A stretch of 62,882 nt of DNA from Alphaproteobacteria bacterium (GCA_016869215.1 VGEP01000027.1:1-62882), one strand, 5' to 3'. Counted from the first letter of the stretch, positions 27,984-37,373 are shown. Numbers and translations are program-made. The notes: a model not told the origin generated them from the sequence alone.

Positions 27984-28778
27984 ATGCAACGTTCGGCCGT
28001 GCTCAACGTGATGATCGGCGCCGCACGCAAGGCCGCTCGCGGTTTGAAACGCGATTTCGGCGAGATTGAGCAGCTTCAGGTTTCGCTCAAAGGGCCGGCG
28101 AACTTCGTCACCGCCGCCGACCGGCGCGCCGAAGACATCCTTTATGCCGAGCTCAGCAAGGCCCGGCCCGGCTATGGCTTCCTCGGCGAGGAAGGCGGCA
28201 GCCGCGAAGGCGCCGACAAGTCGCACCGCTGGATCGTCGACCCGCTCGACGGCACCACCAATTTCCTGCACGGCATCCCGCAGTTCTGTATCTCCATCGG
28301 CCTGGAGCGCGACGGGACCATGGTCGCGGGCCTGATCTACAATCCCATCACCGACGACCTGTTCCTGGCCGAGCGCGGCAAGGGCGCCTTCTTCAACGAC
28401 AAGCGCATCCGAGTCGCCGGCCGCAAGACCTTGGCCGACGCGGTGATCGCCTGCGGCCTGCCGCACCGCGGCCGGGGCGACCTGGCGCTGGGGCTGCGCG
28501 AGATCGGCGCGGTGCAGGACAAGGTCGCGGGGCTGCGCCGGTTCGGCGCCGCCGCCCTCGATCTGGCCTATGTCGCCGCCGGGCGAACCGACGGTTACTG
28601 GGAACGCAACATCAAGCCGTGGGACATTGCGGCCGGCCTGCTGATGGTTCGCGAGGCCGGCGGGTTCGTCACCGACCTCGAGGGCCACGATGCCATGTTC
28701 GCCAAGGGCGACGTGGTGGCCGGCAACGAGGCCATTCACCGGGATTTGCTGGCCGCGCTCAAGACCGCGAAGGCCTGA
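27984..28778 (+). CDS. Inositol monophosphatase family protein
   Basis: Mg-dependent phosphatase of 264 residues. Metal site 1 is Glu69-Glu70 (LGEEGG) with Asp86, Pro, Asp89-Gly in WIVDPLDGTTNF; the second motif is KPWDIAAGLLMVREAGGFV. It probably acts on inositol-1-phosphate or a related sugar phosphate (SuhB-type). It lies about 65 nt after the Sel1 gene. The ATG at 27984 is the natural family start. Confidence 0.92.
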   Translation: MQRSAVLNVMIGAARKAARGLKRDFGEIEQLQVSLKGPANFVTAADRRAEDILYAELSKARPGYGFLGEEGGSREGADKSHRWIVDPLDGTTNFLHGIPQFCISIGLERDGTMVAGLIYNPITDDLFLAERGKGAFFNDKRIRVAGRKTLADAVIACGLPHRGRGDLALGLREIGAVQDKVAGLRRFGAAALDLAYVAAGRTDGYWERNIKPWDIAAGLLMVREAGGFVTDLEGHDAMFAKGDVVAGNEAIHRDLLAALKTAKA

Positions 28779-28897
28779 CGCGCCGCAGCCGCATGCACGG
28801 CTCGATTGCGCCATCGTCCGCCGCACAATAACCCACGTTGCATTCGCGCCGACCGTGCCATAATGAGGCTCGTGCTTCGGCGACGAGAAGGCCGGCC

Positions 28898-29881
28898 ATG
28901 GCGAAAGACGCAGATCCCTTCAAGGTTTCTTCGCCTCGCATCTTTCTGGTGCGAATGCTGGTGTTCCTGATCCTCTGCGTGCTGATCGCTATCGTGCTCA
29001 GCCCGCAAATCTGGACCGCCTTCAAGGCGAACCCGCCGCTCAACGCGCTGATCATCGGCGTTCTGCTGATCGGCATCCTGCTGTCGTTCCGCCAGGTGAT
29101 CCGGCTGTTCCCGGAGGTCGCCTGGGTGAACGGCTTCCGCCTCGCCGACCCCGGCATCGCGGTCGAGCGGCAGCCGGTGCTGCTGGCCCCGATGGCCGCG
29201 ATCCTGGGCGACCGCGTCGGCCGCATGACCATGTCGTCGCAGACCATGCGCAGCATCCTCGACTCGATCGCGATCCGGCTCGACGAGGCGCGCGAGATGT
29301 CGCGTTACATGACCGGCCTGCTGGTGTTCCTCGGCCTGCTCGGCACGTTCTGGGGCCTGATCGAGACCGTCAGTTCGGTCGGCGGCGTGATCAGGGGCCT
29401 CAACGTCGGCACGGAGGCGAGCGCGGTGTTCGACTCGCTGCGCGAAGGGCTCGCGGCGCCGCTCGCCGGCATGGGGATCGCGTTCTCGTCGTCGCTGTTC
29501 GGGCTCGCGGGCTCGCTGGTGCTGGGCTTCCTCGACCTGCAGATGAGCCAGGCGCAGAACCGCTTCCACACCGACCTCGAGGACTGGCTTGCGACCACCG
29601 TGCGCGACATCGGCGACGAACTGTTGACCGGAGCGGCCGGGCACACCGGCGGCGAAATGGGAGCCGCGATCGAACGGCTGCGCGAGGCGATCTCCGAATC
29701 GGGATCGAGCAAGGCTGCGACCACGGCGATGGCGAACCTCGCCGAGGCGATCCAGGGCCTCGTTCATCACATGCGCACCGAACAGCAGATGATCCGCGAC
29801 TGGGTCGATTCGCAGGCCGAGCAGCACCGGGAGATCAGGCGGCTGCTGGAGTACCTGGCGCACGAGCGCGTGCAGAAGTAG
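28898..29881 (+). CDS. MotA/TolQ/ExbB-like proton-channel protein, stator subunit A
   Basis: Membrane protein of 327 residues. Two membrane helices occur near the N-terminus (about 17-37 and 48-66). A third holds MTGLLVFLGLLGTFWGLIET, the MotA/TolQ channel motif. Another follows around PLAGMGIAFSSSLFGLAGSL. The C-terminal ~100 residues are cytoplasmic, helical and coiled-coil-prone (IERLREAISESG, QAEQHREIRRLLEYL). It is paired with an OmpA/MotB-like partner 69 nt downstream. No flagellar gene is near. The pair is found in many Alphaproteobacteria as a stator-like unit of unknown task (from memory). Confidence 0.82.
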   Translation: MAKDADPFKVSSPRIFLVRMLVFLILCVLIAIVLSPQIWTAFKANPPLNALIIGVLLIGILLSFRQVIRLFPEVAWVNGFRLADPGIAVERQPVLLAPMAAILGDRVGRMTMSSQTMRSILDSIAIRLDEAREMSRYMTGLLVFLGLLGTFWGLIETVSSVGGVIRGLNVGTEASAVFDSLREGLAAPLAGMGIAFSSSLFGLAGSLVLGFLDLQMSQAQNRFHTDLEDWLATTVRDIGDELLTGAAGHTGGEMGAAIERLREAISESGSSKAATTAMANLAEAIQGLVHHMRTEQQMIRDWVDSQAEQHREIRRLLEYLAHERVQK

Positions 29882-29950
29882 GCGGACGGGAATTCGGCCC
29901 CAATCGGGGCCGATCCTGACCGCACGTTTGGAAGACCGAGCGAAACAACC

Positions 29951-30973
29951 ATGGCCCTTGCCCGCGGACGCCGCGAACGCGGCGTGGATTACTGGCCCGG
30001 CTTCGTCGACGCGCTGTCGACGCTGATTCTGAGCATCATCTTCATCCTGTCGGTGTTCGCGGTGATCCAGTTCTTCCTGTCGCAGGAGGTCACCGGCAAG
30101 GACACGGCGCTGTCGCGGCTGTCGGCGCAGATAGCGCAACTGCGCGAGATGCTGTCACTCGAACAGGCGAGCAAGATTTCGCTCGACGAGCAGATCGCGC
30201 AACTGCGCGCGAGCCTGATGGCGGCCGAAGGCGAGCGCGACCGCTACCGCGGACTCTACGAGGACCTCGGCAGCGGCACCGCGACCGCACAGGGCAAGGT
30301 CACGGAGCTGTCCGAGCAGCTCGACGCCGAAAAGCGCATCTCGCTGCGCGCGCTGGCGCAGGTCGAGGTGCTCAACCAGCAGATCGCGGCGCTGCGCCGC
30401 CAGCTCGCCGCCATCGAACAGGCGCTCGAAGTGTCCGAGAAGCGCGACCGCGAGGCGCAGGCCCGCATCGCCGACCTCGGCCAGCGGCTCAACCTTGCGC
30501 TGGCGCAGCGCGTGCAGGAGCTGTCGCGCTTCCGCTCCGATTTCTTCGGCCGCCTGCGCACCATCCTCGGCAACCGGCCCGACATCCGCATCGTCGGCGA
30601 CCGCTTCGTGCTGCAGTCGGAGGTGTTCTTCGATACCGGCCAGTCGGTGCTCAAGCCCGAAGGCCGCACCGAGCTCGACAAGATTGCGGCCGCGCTGCTC
30701 GAACTCAACAAGCAGATTCCGCAGGACATCGCCTGGGTGCTGCGCGTCGACGGCCACACCGACGTGCGGCCGATCACCGGCGGCGGCCGTACCAACTGGG
30801 ACCTGTCGGCGGCGCGCGCCATCGCAGTGGTGCAATATCTCATCGCGCGAGGCATGGCGCCGCAGCGGCTCGTCGCCGCGGGCTTCGGCGAATTCCAGCC
30901 GATCGATCCGGGCACCGGCGATGAGGCCTACGCCCGCAACCGCCGCATCGAGTTCAAGCTGACCGAGCGGTGA
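29951..30973 (+). CDS. MotB/OmpA-like peptidoglycan-binding stator subunit
   Basis: Protein of 340 residues. Its short N-terminus leads to one membrane helix, VDYWPGFVDALSTLILSIIF, in which Asp20 sits where MotB, ZorB and ExbD have the proton-carrying aspartate. A long coiled coil (about residues 45-200) spans the periplasm. The C-terminal OmpA domain (about 215-340) includes VFFDTGQSVLKPEGRTELD, DGHTDVRPI, NWDLSAARAIAVVQYL and NRRIEFKL, the peptidoglycan-binding signature. Partner A is upstream; the GNAT gene overlaps by 4 nt (GTGA). Confidence 0.88.
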   Translation: MALARGRRERGVDYWPGFVDALSTLILSIIFILSVFAVIQFFLSQEVTGKDTALSRLSAQIAQLREMLSLEQASKISLDEQIAQLRASLMAAEGERDRYRGLYEDLGSGTATAQGKVTELSEQLDAEKRISLRALAQVEVLNQQIAALRRQLAAIEQALEVSEKRDREAQARIADLGQRLNLALAQRVQELSRFRSDFFGRLRTILGNRPDIRIVGDRFVLQSEVFFDTGQSVLKPEGRTELDKIAAALLELNKQIPQDIAWVLRVDGHTDVRPITGGGRTNWDLSAARAIAVVQYLIARGMAPQRLVAAGFGEFQPIDPGTGDEAYARNRRIEFKLTER

Positions 30974-31425
30974 GCGAACAATCCCTCAAGCTTCGGCCCT
31001 ACGCCGCCGCCGACGAGGACGCGGCGGTAGAACTTTGGCGGCGGACCTGGCAGGCGGCCTATCCGCAGATCGACTTTGCGGCGCGTCTTCCCTGGTGGCG
31101 CGCGCGATGGCGCGACGAGCTGGTGCCGCAAGCGCGGATCGTGGTCGCGGAGACGGACGGCGTGCTGGAAGGCTTCGTGACCGTCGAGCCGGGCACCGGC
31201 TATCTCGACCAGATCGTGGTGGCGCCGGAGTTCTGGGGCAGCAACATCGCAACGATGCTGCTCGACGAAGCCAAGCGGCTGTCGCCCGCACGCGTCGAAC
31301 TGCTGGTCAACAAGGACAACACCCGCGCCATCCGCTTCTACGAGAAGCACGGCTTCATTCACGCCGGCGACGACGTGAACCCGGTATCGGGCCGGCGGGT
31401 GTACCGGATGCGCTGGCGGCCTTAG
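30970..31425 (+). CDS. GNAT-family N-acetyltransferase
   Basis: Acetyltransferase of 151 residues. The acetyl-CoA fold shows VVAETDGVLEGFVTVEPG, the strand-loop LDQIVVAPEFWGSNIATMLL (a variant of the Q/RxxGxG/A pyrophosphate loop) and the late VNKDNTRAIRFYEKHGFIHA motif. The GTG start at 30970 overlaps the stator-subunit stop, so translation is coupled. The substrate is unknown; envelope, protein or small-molecule acetylation cannot be distinguished. Confidence 0.85.
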   Translation: MSEQSLKLRPYAAADEDAAVELWRRTWQAAYPQIDFAARLPWWRARWRDELVPQARIVVAETDGVLEGFVTVEPGTGYLDQIVVAPEFWGSNIATMLLDEAKRLSPARVELLVNKDNTRAIRFYEKHGFIHAGDDVNPVSGRRVYRMRWRP

Positions 31426-31470
31426 AGCAGACGCCTCATGCCAATGGTTTTGGTGGCGACTTGCCGCGTC

Positions 31471-31570
31471 GTCATGGTCGGGCTTGTCCCGGCCATCTCG
31501 CTAAGGGACGCGGTACCCTCCTAAACGGGATCACCGGGACACGGCGCTTTCGCGCCGGCCCGGTAATGAC
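31471..31570. repeat. Intergenic inverted-repeat element with GTCAT...ATGAC ends
   Basis: The 100-bp spacer between the GNAT gene and trcR starts GTCATGGTCGGGCTTGTCCC and ends with GGCCCGGTAATGAC. The outer arms are inverted copies and internal hairpins are present (CGGGCTTGTCCCG; GGCGCTTTCGCGCC). This matches, from memory, a dispersed intergenic element of Bradyrhizobiaceae. It lies between convergent genes and could act as a two-way transcript end. Confidence 0.6.
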
Positions 31571-31596
31571 AGTGAACGGCAGTTCGTGCCGCGCCG

Positions 31597-32316
31597 CTAT
31601 TCAGCCTTGTCTTCCTGCTTGCCGCCGAGCTGTTTCAACTTCGCGAACACCGCAGCGGTATCGAGGTCGTCCTTGGCCTTGGTTACGGCGGCGGACGGCG
31701 CCGCCACTTCCTCGACAGGCGGCGGCGCAGTGGTGACCGCTGCAGGCAGCAGCGTCGCGCCGGGCTCGGCGGGCGCGGGCTTCTCCTTCGACGCGCGCTG
31801 GACCTCGAAGTCGAGGTCGATCTGCGAGCAGAGGCCGAGCGTCACCGGGTCGAGCGGACTGAGGGTTGCGGCGTTCCAATGGGTGCGGTCGCGGATGCCC
31901 TGGATGGTCGATTTGGTGGTGCCGACCAGCCGCATGATCTGGGCGTCCTTGAGCTCCGGATGATTGCGGATCAGCCACAGGATCGCGTTCGGGCGGTCCT
32001 GGCGGCGCGACACCGGGGTGTAGCGCGGCCCCTTGCGCTTGCTCGTCGGCTTGGCCTCCGGAAGGCTGACCTTGGGCTTGGACAGCTGGAGCTTGTGGTC
32101 GGGGTCGGAGACGGCCTTCTCGATCTCCTCGCGGGTCAGTTGCCCGGTCTGGATCGGGTCCAGGCCCTTGATGCCCTGGGCGGCATCGCCATCGGCGATC
32201 GCCTTCACCTCCAGCGGATGCAGCTTGCAGAACTCCGCGACCTGGTCGAACGACAGCGCGGTGTTCTCCACCAGCCAGACGGCGGTCGCCTTCGGCATCA
32301 GCGGCGCTTCCTGCAT
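31597..32316 (-). CDS. TrcR/DUF1013 cell cycle transcriptional regulator
   Basis: Protein of 239 residues. The N-terminal unit is MPKATAVWLVENTALSFDQVAEFCKLH, and a second helix-turn-helix-like unit reads ILWLIRNHPELKDAQIMRLV followed by GTTKSTIQGIRDRTHWN. A Pro/Ala-rich linker and a short helical tail complete it. DUF1013 is restricted to Alphaproteobacteria; the Caulobacter protein is known as TrcR, an RNA-polymerase-associated regulator tied to the cell cycle. The ATG at 32314-32316 has an excellent AGGAGGAG site upstream. Confidence 0.9.
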   Translation of the reverse strand: MQEAPLMPKATAVWLVENTALSFDQVAEFCKLHPLEVKAIADGDAAQGIKGLDPIQTGQLTREEIEKAVSDPDHKLQLSKPKVSLPEAKPTSKRKGPRYTPVSRRQDRPNAILWLIRNHPELKDAQIMRLVGTTKSTIQGIRDRTHWNAATLSPLDPVTLGLCSQIDLDFEVQRASKEKPAPAEPGATLLPAAVTTAPPPVEEVAAPSAAVTKAKDDLDTAAVFAKLKQLGGKQEDKAE

Positions 32317-32440
32317 GGATAAATCTCCTCCTGCGCCCCGCCCGCCCTTCCGGACGAGGCCTTTGTCATCGACGGATGACTGGAAAGTGGCCGGAATATA
32401 GGCACTTACCCCCCGGACACGCAATGGTTTGGGCGTCCGC

Positions 32441-32469
32441 TTGACAGGCCATGGTCCGGACCATCATTT
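32441..32469 (+). promoter_or_regulatory. Candidate promoter directly at the ispH start
   Basis: TTGACA (32441-32446), 17 nt, then TCATTT (32464-32469). The predicted transcription start would fall at or next to the ATG at 32477, and no Shine-Dalgarno sequence precedes that ATG, so the ispH message may be leaderless. Found by eye. Confidence 0.4.
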
Positions 32470-32476
32470 CTCGGCC

Positions 32477-33475
32477 ATGACCTCGGAAAATCCCTCTGAA
32501 ATCGCGGCGCAATCCGGCAAACCAGGACTGAAGGTTCTGCTCTGCTCGCCGCGCGGCTTCTGCGCCGGTGTGGTGCGGGCCATCGATTCGGTGGAACAGG
32601 CGCTCAAGCGCTACGGCGCCCCGGTCTATGTCCGCCACGAAATCGTCCACAATCGCTATGTGGTCGAAAGCCTGAAGGCCAAAGGTGCGGTATTCGTCGA
32701 GGAACTCGACGAAATCCCCGACACCGATGCGCCGGTGATCTTTTCCGCGCATGGCGTGCCGAAATCGATTCCCGCCGAATCGCAGCGCCGGAATTTCTTC
32801 GCACTCGACGCCACCTGTCCGCTGGTGACCAAGGTCCACCGCGAGGCCGAAATTCATCACAAGCGCGGCCGCGAAATCCTGCTGATCGGCCATGCCGGCC
32901 ACCCGGAAGTGGTCGGCACGCTCGGGCAACTGCCGGACGGGGCGATCCAGCTCATTCAGACCGCCGAAGAAGCGCAGACGTTCACGCCGCGCGACCTCAA
33001 CAATCTCGCCTACGTCACGCAGACCACCCTGTCGCTCGACGACACCGCCGAGATCGTCGACATTCTGAAGCAGCGGTTCCCGAACATCGTCGCGCCTCAC
33101 AAGGAAGACATCTGCTACGCGACCACCAACCGCCAGGAGGCGGTGAAGCGCGTGGCGCCGCGGGTCGACGCGCTGGTGGTCGTGGGCGCGCCGAATTCGT
33201 CCAATTCGCGGCGGCTGCAGGAGGTCGCCGAGCGTGCCGGCTGCCGCTATTCGGTGCTGGTGCAGCGCGCCTCCGAGATCGACTGGTCGAAGTTCGAAGG
33301 CATCGGGACGCTGGGCGTCACCGCCGGCGCCTCCGCGCCGGAAGTGCTGGTCGAGGAAATCCTCGATGCCTTCGCGGAGCGCTTCGCCCTTAGCGTCGAG
33401 ACGGTCTCCGGGGCCGATGAGTCCGGCATGTTCTTCCCGCTGCCGCGGCAATTGCGCGAGCGCGCGACCGCCTAA
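32477..33475 (+). CDS. ispH: 4-hydroxy-3-methylbut-2-enyl diphosphate reductase
   Basis: Last enzyme of the MEP isoprenoid pathway, 332 residues. The three [4Fe-4S] cysteines are present: Cys29 ([12 protein letters not shown]), Cys114 ([10 protein letters not shown]) and Cys213 ([11 protein letters not shown]). The catalytic glutamate region and the [17 protein letters not shown] substrate motif are also visible. It makes IPP and DMAPP from HMBPP. The ATG at 32477 starts MTSENPSEI; the upstream in-frame region is unconserved. ispH, thrB and rnhA lie in series, an order common in Rhizobiales. Confidence 0.97.
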   Translation: MTSENPSEIAAQSGKPGLKVLLCSPRGFCAGVVRAIDSVEQALKRYGAPVYVRHEIVHNRYVVESLKAKGAVFVEELDEIPDTDAPVIFSAHGVPKSIPAESQRRNFFALDATCPLVTKVHREAEIHHKRGREILLIGHAGHPEVVGTLGQLPDGAIQLIQTAEEAQTFTPRDLNNLAYVTQTTLSLDDTAEIVDILKQRFPNIVAPHKEDICYATTNRQEAVKRVAPRVDALVVVGAPNSSNSRRLQEVAERAGCRYSVLVQRASEIDWSKFEGIGTLGVTAGASAPEVLVEEILDAFAERFALSVETVSGADESGMFFPLPRQLRERATA

Positions 33476-33519
33476 GAGGCACTTGACGGACCCCGCCGAC
33501 GCAGTGCCGTAGTAGGCCC

Positions 33520-34500
33520 ATGGCCGTCTACACCGACATCTCCAGCGAAGACCTGAGCCAGTTTCTTGCTGGCTACGATCTGGGCGAGCTCTTGTCCTAC
33601 AAGGGCATCGCCGAGGGCGTGGAGAACTCCAATTTCCTGGTCCACACCGGCCGTGGCCATTTCATTTTGACGCTGTACGAGAAGCGCGTCGCCGAGGGCG
33701 ACGTGCCGTTTTTCCTTGCGCTGATGGAGCACCTTGCCGCACGCGGCATCACCTGCCCGCAGCCGGTGAAGACCCGCGAGGGCCGTGCGCTCGGACGGCT
33801 GTGCGGACGGCCCGCCGCGATCGTGACATTCCTCGACGGCATGTGGATGCGGCGGCCGGACGCGAAGCACTGCACCGCGGTCGGCGAGGCGCTGGCGCGG
33901 ATGCACCTCGCGGGCGCCGACTTCAGGCAGAAGCGGAGCAACGCGCTTTCGGTCGAAGGCTGGCGCGCACTGTTCGAGCAGGCCGCAGCGCGCGCCGACA
34001 GCGTGCAGCATGGCCTGAGCGACGCCATCGCCGAAGAGCTTGCGCTGCTGGAGAACTCCTGGCCGGGCAACCTGCCGCAAGGCGTCATCCACGCCGACCT
34101 GTTTCCCGACAACGTGTTTTTCCTGGGCGACAAACTCTCCGGCCTCATCGACTTCTATTTCGCCTGCACCGACACGCTGGCCTACGACATCGCGATCTGC
34201 CTCAACGCCTGGTGCTTCGAGCCCGACCATTCCTACAACGTCACCAAGGGCCGCAACTTGCTCGCTGCTTATGCCGCAACGCGGCCGCTGTCGGCGGCGG
34301 AGCTCGATGCGCTGCCGCTGCTCGCGCGCGGAGCCGCGATGCGCTTCCTGCTGACGCGGCTGGTCGACTGGCTCAACGTGCCGGAGGGCGCTCTGGTGCG
34401 GCCGAAGAATCCGCTCGAATATTTCCGCAAGCTCCGCTTCCACCAGAAGGCGCAAAGCGTGCGCGACTACGGGCTCGACGCCGAGAGGGCGCGCGCGTGA
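33520..34500 (+). CDS. thrB: Homoserine kinase, ThrB aminoglycoside-phosphotransferase type
   Basis: Protein of 326 residues of the APH-like homoserine kinase family used by Alphaproteobacteria, unrelated to the GHMP-type ThrB. The N-terminal [20 protein letters not shown] leads to a Gly-rich [19 protein letters not shown] strand. Catalytic [19 protein letters not shown] and metal-binding [11 protein letters not shown] are conserved. It phosphorylates homoserine on the way to threonine. Its TGA overlaps the rnhA GTG, so the two are translationally coupled. Confidence 0.95.
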   Translation: MAVYTDISSEDLSQFLAGYDLGELLSYKGIAEGVENSNFLVHTGRGHFILTLYEKRVAEGDVPFFLALMEHLAARGITCPQPVKTREGRALGRLCGRPAAIVTFLDGMWMRRPDAKHCTAVGEALARMHLAGADFRQKRSNALSVEGWRALFEQAAARADSVQHGLSDAIAEELALLENSWPGNLPQGVIHADLFPDNVFFLGDKLSGLIDFYFACTDTLAYDIAICLNAWCFEPDHSYNVTKGRNLLAAYAATRPLSAAELDALPLLARGAAMRFLLTRLVDWLNVPEGALVRPKNPLEYFRKLRFHQKAQSVRDYGLDAERARA

Positions 34501-34952
34501 CGCAAGGCCCGCACGTCATCGTGCATACCGACGGCGCGTGCTCCGGCAATCCCGGCCCCGGCGGTTGGGGCGCGATCCTGAGCTTCGGCCAGCACGAGAA
34601 GGAGTTGAAGGGCGGCGAGGCGCACACCACCAACAACCGCATGGAGCTGATGGCGGCCATCGCCGCGCTCGAAGCGCTGAACAAGCCCTGCACGGTGGAG
34701 CTTCACACCGACAGCAAATACGTCCACGACGGCATTTCTAAGTGGATTCACGGCTGGAAGCGCAACGGCTGGAAGACCGCCGACAAGAAGTCGGTGAAGA
34801 ACGTCGATCTCTGGCAGCGGCTCGACGCGGCGATCCAGCGCCACACCGTGCACTGGCGGTGGGTCAAGGGCCACGCCGGCCACGAGCTGAACGAGCGCGC
34901 CGATCGCCTCGCGGTCGAGGCGATCGCGGACGTCCGGGCGCAGGGGAAGTAG
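34497..34952 (+). CDS. rnhA: Ribonuclease HI
   Basis: RNase H of 151 residues that degrades RNA in RNA-DNA hybrids. The catalytic acids are Asp12 (HTDGACSGN), Glu50 ([10 protein letters not shown]), Asp72 (HTDSKYV) and a final Asp near 136 (NERADRLA); the GHAGHELNE histidine loop is present. The GTG start at 34497 is fixed by the 4-nt overlap with thrB and gives the normal family N-terminus. Confidence 0.97.
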   Translation: MTQGPHVIVHTDGACSGNPGPGGWGAILSFGQHEKELKGGEAHTTNNRMELMAAIAALEALNKPCTVELHTDSKYVHDGISKWIHGWKRNGWKTADKKSVKNVDLWQRLDAAIQRHTVHWRWVKGHAGHELNERADRLAVEAIADVRAQGK

Positions 34953-35044
34953 CGGCTCTCACTCCTGCCGAACCGCCGTCGACCCGTTCACGCGCGCGTC
35001 TTCGACGCATCATGGCGGCGGGTGCCGGAATGACAGCGGTGAGG

Positions 35045-35527
35045 CTACAAGCTCTTGATCAGATTATCCGCGCCGGAGATGTCGGCCTTGCCGGGCGCAT
35101 CCTCGACGTTGAGCGTCTTGACCACGCCGTCGTCGACCACCATGGCATAGCGCTGCGAGCGCACGCCGAGGCCGCGCTCGGTGAGGTCGGCGGTCAGCCC
35201 CACGGCCTTCGCCCAGTTGGCGCTGCCGTCGGCCAAGAATTCGATGGCGTCGCCACCGGAGGCCTTCTTCCAGGCGTCCATGACGAATACGTCGTTGACG
35301 CCGGTCACCGCGATGGTGGCGACGCCCTTGGCCTTGATGGCGGCGGCGTTGGTCACGAATCCTGGCAGGTGGTTCTTGTGGCAGGTCGGCGTGAACGCGC
35401 CGGGCACCGCGAACAGCACCACCTTCTTGCCCTTGAACAATTCGTCCGTGGTCTTCGGCTTCGGCCCTTCCGCCGTCATCACCGTGAACGTGCCGTTCGG
35501 CACGCGGTCACCGACCTTGATCGCCAT
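35045..35527 (-). CDS. Peroxiredoxin (Prx5 / hybrid-glutaredoxin type)
   Basis: Thiol peroxidase of 160 residues with the peroxidatic Cys49 in VPGAFTPTCHKNHLPGF, the Prx5 signature. No resolving cysteine is apparent, so it is probably a one-Cys enzyme recycled by glutathione or thioredoxin. It removes hydrogen and organic peroxides. GAGGATGG precedes the ATG. It is convergent with rnhA. Confidence 0.93.
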   Translation of the reverse strand: MAIKVGDRVPNGTFTVMTAEGPKPKTTDELFKGKKVVLFAVPGAFTPTCHKNHLPGFVTNAAAIKAKGVATIAVTGVNDVFVMDAWKKASGGDAIEFLADGSANWAKAVGLTADLTERGLGVRSQRYAMVVDDGVVKTLNVEDAPGKADISGADNLIKSL

Positions 35528-35632
35528 GGCGTTCCATCCTCTCGCATGGTTGGGGGAATGTTTGTGGGCGCACGTTAGAACATGGCCCCGGAAAGTGGAA
35601 CCCGGATTTAGGGTCGCTCCGCCAGTGGGCAG

Positions 35633-36511
35633 CTAGTCGAGCCGGAACGGAACCTCGATCGCCTGCTCTCCGGCAATCGCCGTCAGGCGCAGGATCGCGC
35701 CGGCGGCGGCGGCGCCAGGCGGCAGCCCGTCGAGATCGAACGCAAAGCGCTGCATGCCGGGCCCTGCCCCCGCGACCGGCTCCGGCACCGGCAGCGCCCA
35801 TTGTGGCGTGGGCCCCTCGGCCAGCAGCGCCACGTTGCTGCCCGACGGCGCGGCGACGTCCACGATCATGCGCGGCTTCGACGCGCCGGCCTCGCGGCGC
35901 ACCGACCGGATCGCGAGCGCACCCGGATCGCCGACTGCGCCGGCTTTCGGCACCAGCGCCTCCGCGCGGGCGATTGCGTCGCCATGCGTTCGCGATCCGA
36001 CGAGCAGCTTGAGTTCCGCCTTGGCCTTGGCCGGCACGCAGACCTTCTCGCAGACTGCGTAGTCCAGATTGAGTCGCAGCGTCGCCGCACGCGATGCATC
36101 CTTCGGCACCACGCGCAGCGGCAGGATGACCTCGCCGTCATAACCGATGGAATGGCCGCCCGCACCGTCGGGGAAACGTTTGGGCGCCGGGTAAAACACC
36201 TCCACCGCGGCAACATTGACGGAGGCGGAAAAGTCGAATGCGGGCGGCACTCCGGAATCGCCGGGGTAGCGCCAATAGGTCTTCCAGCCGCGGTTGAGCC
36301 TGATCTGCAGGCCCGCGCTCAAGACGCGCTTGCCGGCCTGCGTCCGCTCGCCGCCGCCTACCAAGCGCGCCGCCGAGCTGACGTCGCGATCCCACGCGGA
36401 TTCGTCACTTGCCGATGCGGACTGCGGCAGGATAACCGTAACGGCCGCCACAATTGCGGCTGGCACAAACGGTGGCCAAATGCGGGCAGAAAGATGAGAC
36501 CTTCTACTCAT
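35633..36511 (-). CDS. Periplasmic DsbD-N-terminal-like protein
   Basis: Protein of 292 residues. After a Sec signal (about residues 1-35, ending SASA) comes a domain like the N-terminal thiol-relay domain of DsbD/ScsB: LNRGWKTYWRYPGDSGVPPA, GYDGEVILPLRVVPKDAS, and the cysteine pair YAVCEKVCVPA, which would accept electrons from a membrane thiol reductase. The C-terminal 90 residues form a second beta-rich domain. No DsbD membrane domain follows, so it is a stand-alone module. It is divergent from yqgE. Confidence 0.8.
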   Translation of the reverse strand: MSRRSHLSARIWPPFVPAAIVAAVTVILPQSASASDESAWDRDVSSAARLVGGGERTQAGKRVLSAGLQIRLNRGWKTYWRYPGDSGVPPAFDFSASVNVAAVEVFYPAPKRFPDGAGGHSIGYDGEVILPLRVVPKDASRAATLRLNLDYAVCEKVCVPAKAKAELKLLVGSRTHGDAIARAEALVPKAGAVGDPGALAIRSVRREAGASKPRMIVDVAAPSGSNVALLAEGPTPQWALPVPEPVAGAGPGMQRFAFDLDGLPPGAAAAGAILRLTAIAGEQAIEVPFRLD

Positions 36512-36628
36512 AATGGTTCCGATCTAATCGAGACCATGCACACAAGCCATTGAAAAGGACGTGAACGCCCAAAGCAGCGGCGGAAGTTTCGTTTCCAATC
36601 GACCCGGCTTGGGGGTAACCTTCACGCA

Positions 36629-37258
36629 ATGAAAGCGCCACGCAAGAGCTTAGCCAAGAATTCCGTCAAGGCCTCCGCACAGGGCTTTTTGGACGGCCAG
36701 ATGCTGATCGCCACGCCCACCATGCAGGACGAGCGATTCGCCCGCTCGGTCATCTACATGTGCGCGCATTCCTCCGAAGGCGCCATGGGCATCGTGGTAA
36801 ACCAGCCGGCCGCGAACGTTAGTTTCGCCGACCTGCTGGTCAAGCTCGACGTGATCCCTTCGGCGGAGCGCATCAGCCTGCCGCGCAGCGCCGGCGGCGT
36901 CACCGTGCTGAAGGGCGGACCGGTGGAGACCGAGCGCGGCTTCGTGCTGCACAGTGCCGACTTCTTTATCGAGAATTCCACGTTGCCGATCGACAACGGC
37001 GTGTGCCTGACCGCAACGCTCGACATCCTCAAGGCGATCGCCCGCGGCGACGGGCCGATCAGCGCGATCCTGGCGCTGGGTTATGCCGGATGGGCGCCGG
37101 GGCAGCTGGAAAACGAGCTGCAGCACAACGGCTGGCTGCACTGCCCCGCCGACCCGGAACTGATCTTCGGCGACGACATCGAGGCGAAATACCAGCGCGC
37201 GATGACGAAGATCGGCATCCGGCCGGGGATGCTGTCAAGCGAAGTCGGACACGCCTGA
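36629..37258 (+). CDS. YqgE/AlgH-family protein
   Basis: Protein of 209 residues with DUF179 hallmarks: [56 protein letters not shown], and [20 protein letters not shown]. The biochemical role is not established; it is a broadly conserved cytosolic protein. The first ~20 basic residues precede the usual family start; since they contain no internal ATG, the ATG at 36629 is retained. Confidence 0.9.
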   Translation: MKAPRKSLAKNSVKASAQGFLDGQMLIATPTMQDERFARSVIYMCAHSSEGAMGIVVNQPAANVSFADLLVKLDVIPSAERISLPRSAGGVTVLKGGPVETERGFVLHSADFFIENSTLPIDNGVCLTATLDILKAIARGDGPISAILALGYAGWAPGQLENELQHNGWLHCPADPELIFGDDIEAKYQRAMTKIGIRPGMLSSEVGHA

Positions 37259-37324
37259 CGCGCGGGCGGCGCGGGGGTCTGATTCGGCTGCGCTCAATAA
37301 GACGCTTCGCCTATCTTTTTATTT

Positions 37325-37373
37325 GGGCATGATCTGGTCCGAAAACCGGTTCCCACATATCGAGATCATGCCC
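37325..37373. repeat. GCATGATC-type intergenic palindrome, copy C
   Basis: GGGCATGATC at one end and GATCATGCCC at the other, with a TCCGAAAACCGG...TCCCAC interior closely matching copy A at 10822-10866. It touches the last base of the GGDEF/EAL gene's stop codon and separates it from convergent yqgE. A two-way transcript-end role is plausible. Confidence 0.7.

Noticed and set aside
28898-30973. Zorya anti-phage defence system
   Set aside because: ZorA/ZorB-like stator subunits are present, but no zorC, zorD or zorE type gene (helicase or nuclease) is adjacent; the neighbours are housekeeping genes and a GNAT enzyme.
29951-30973. The missing pal gene of the tol operon
   Set aside because: It has an OmpA domain, but no lipobox; it has a membrane helix with a channel-type Asp and a long coiled coil, so it is MotB-like, not Pal.
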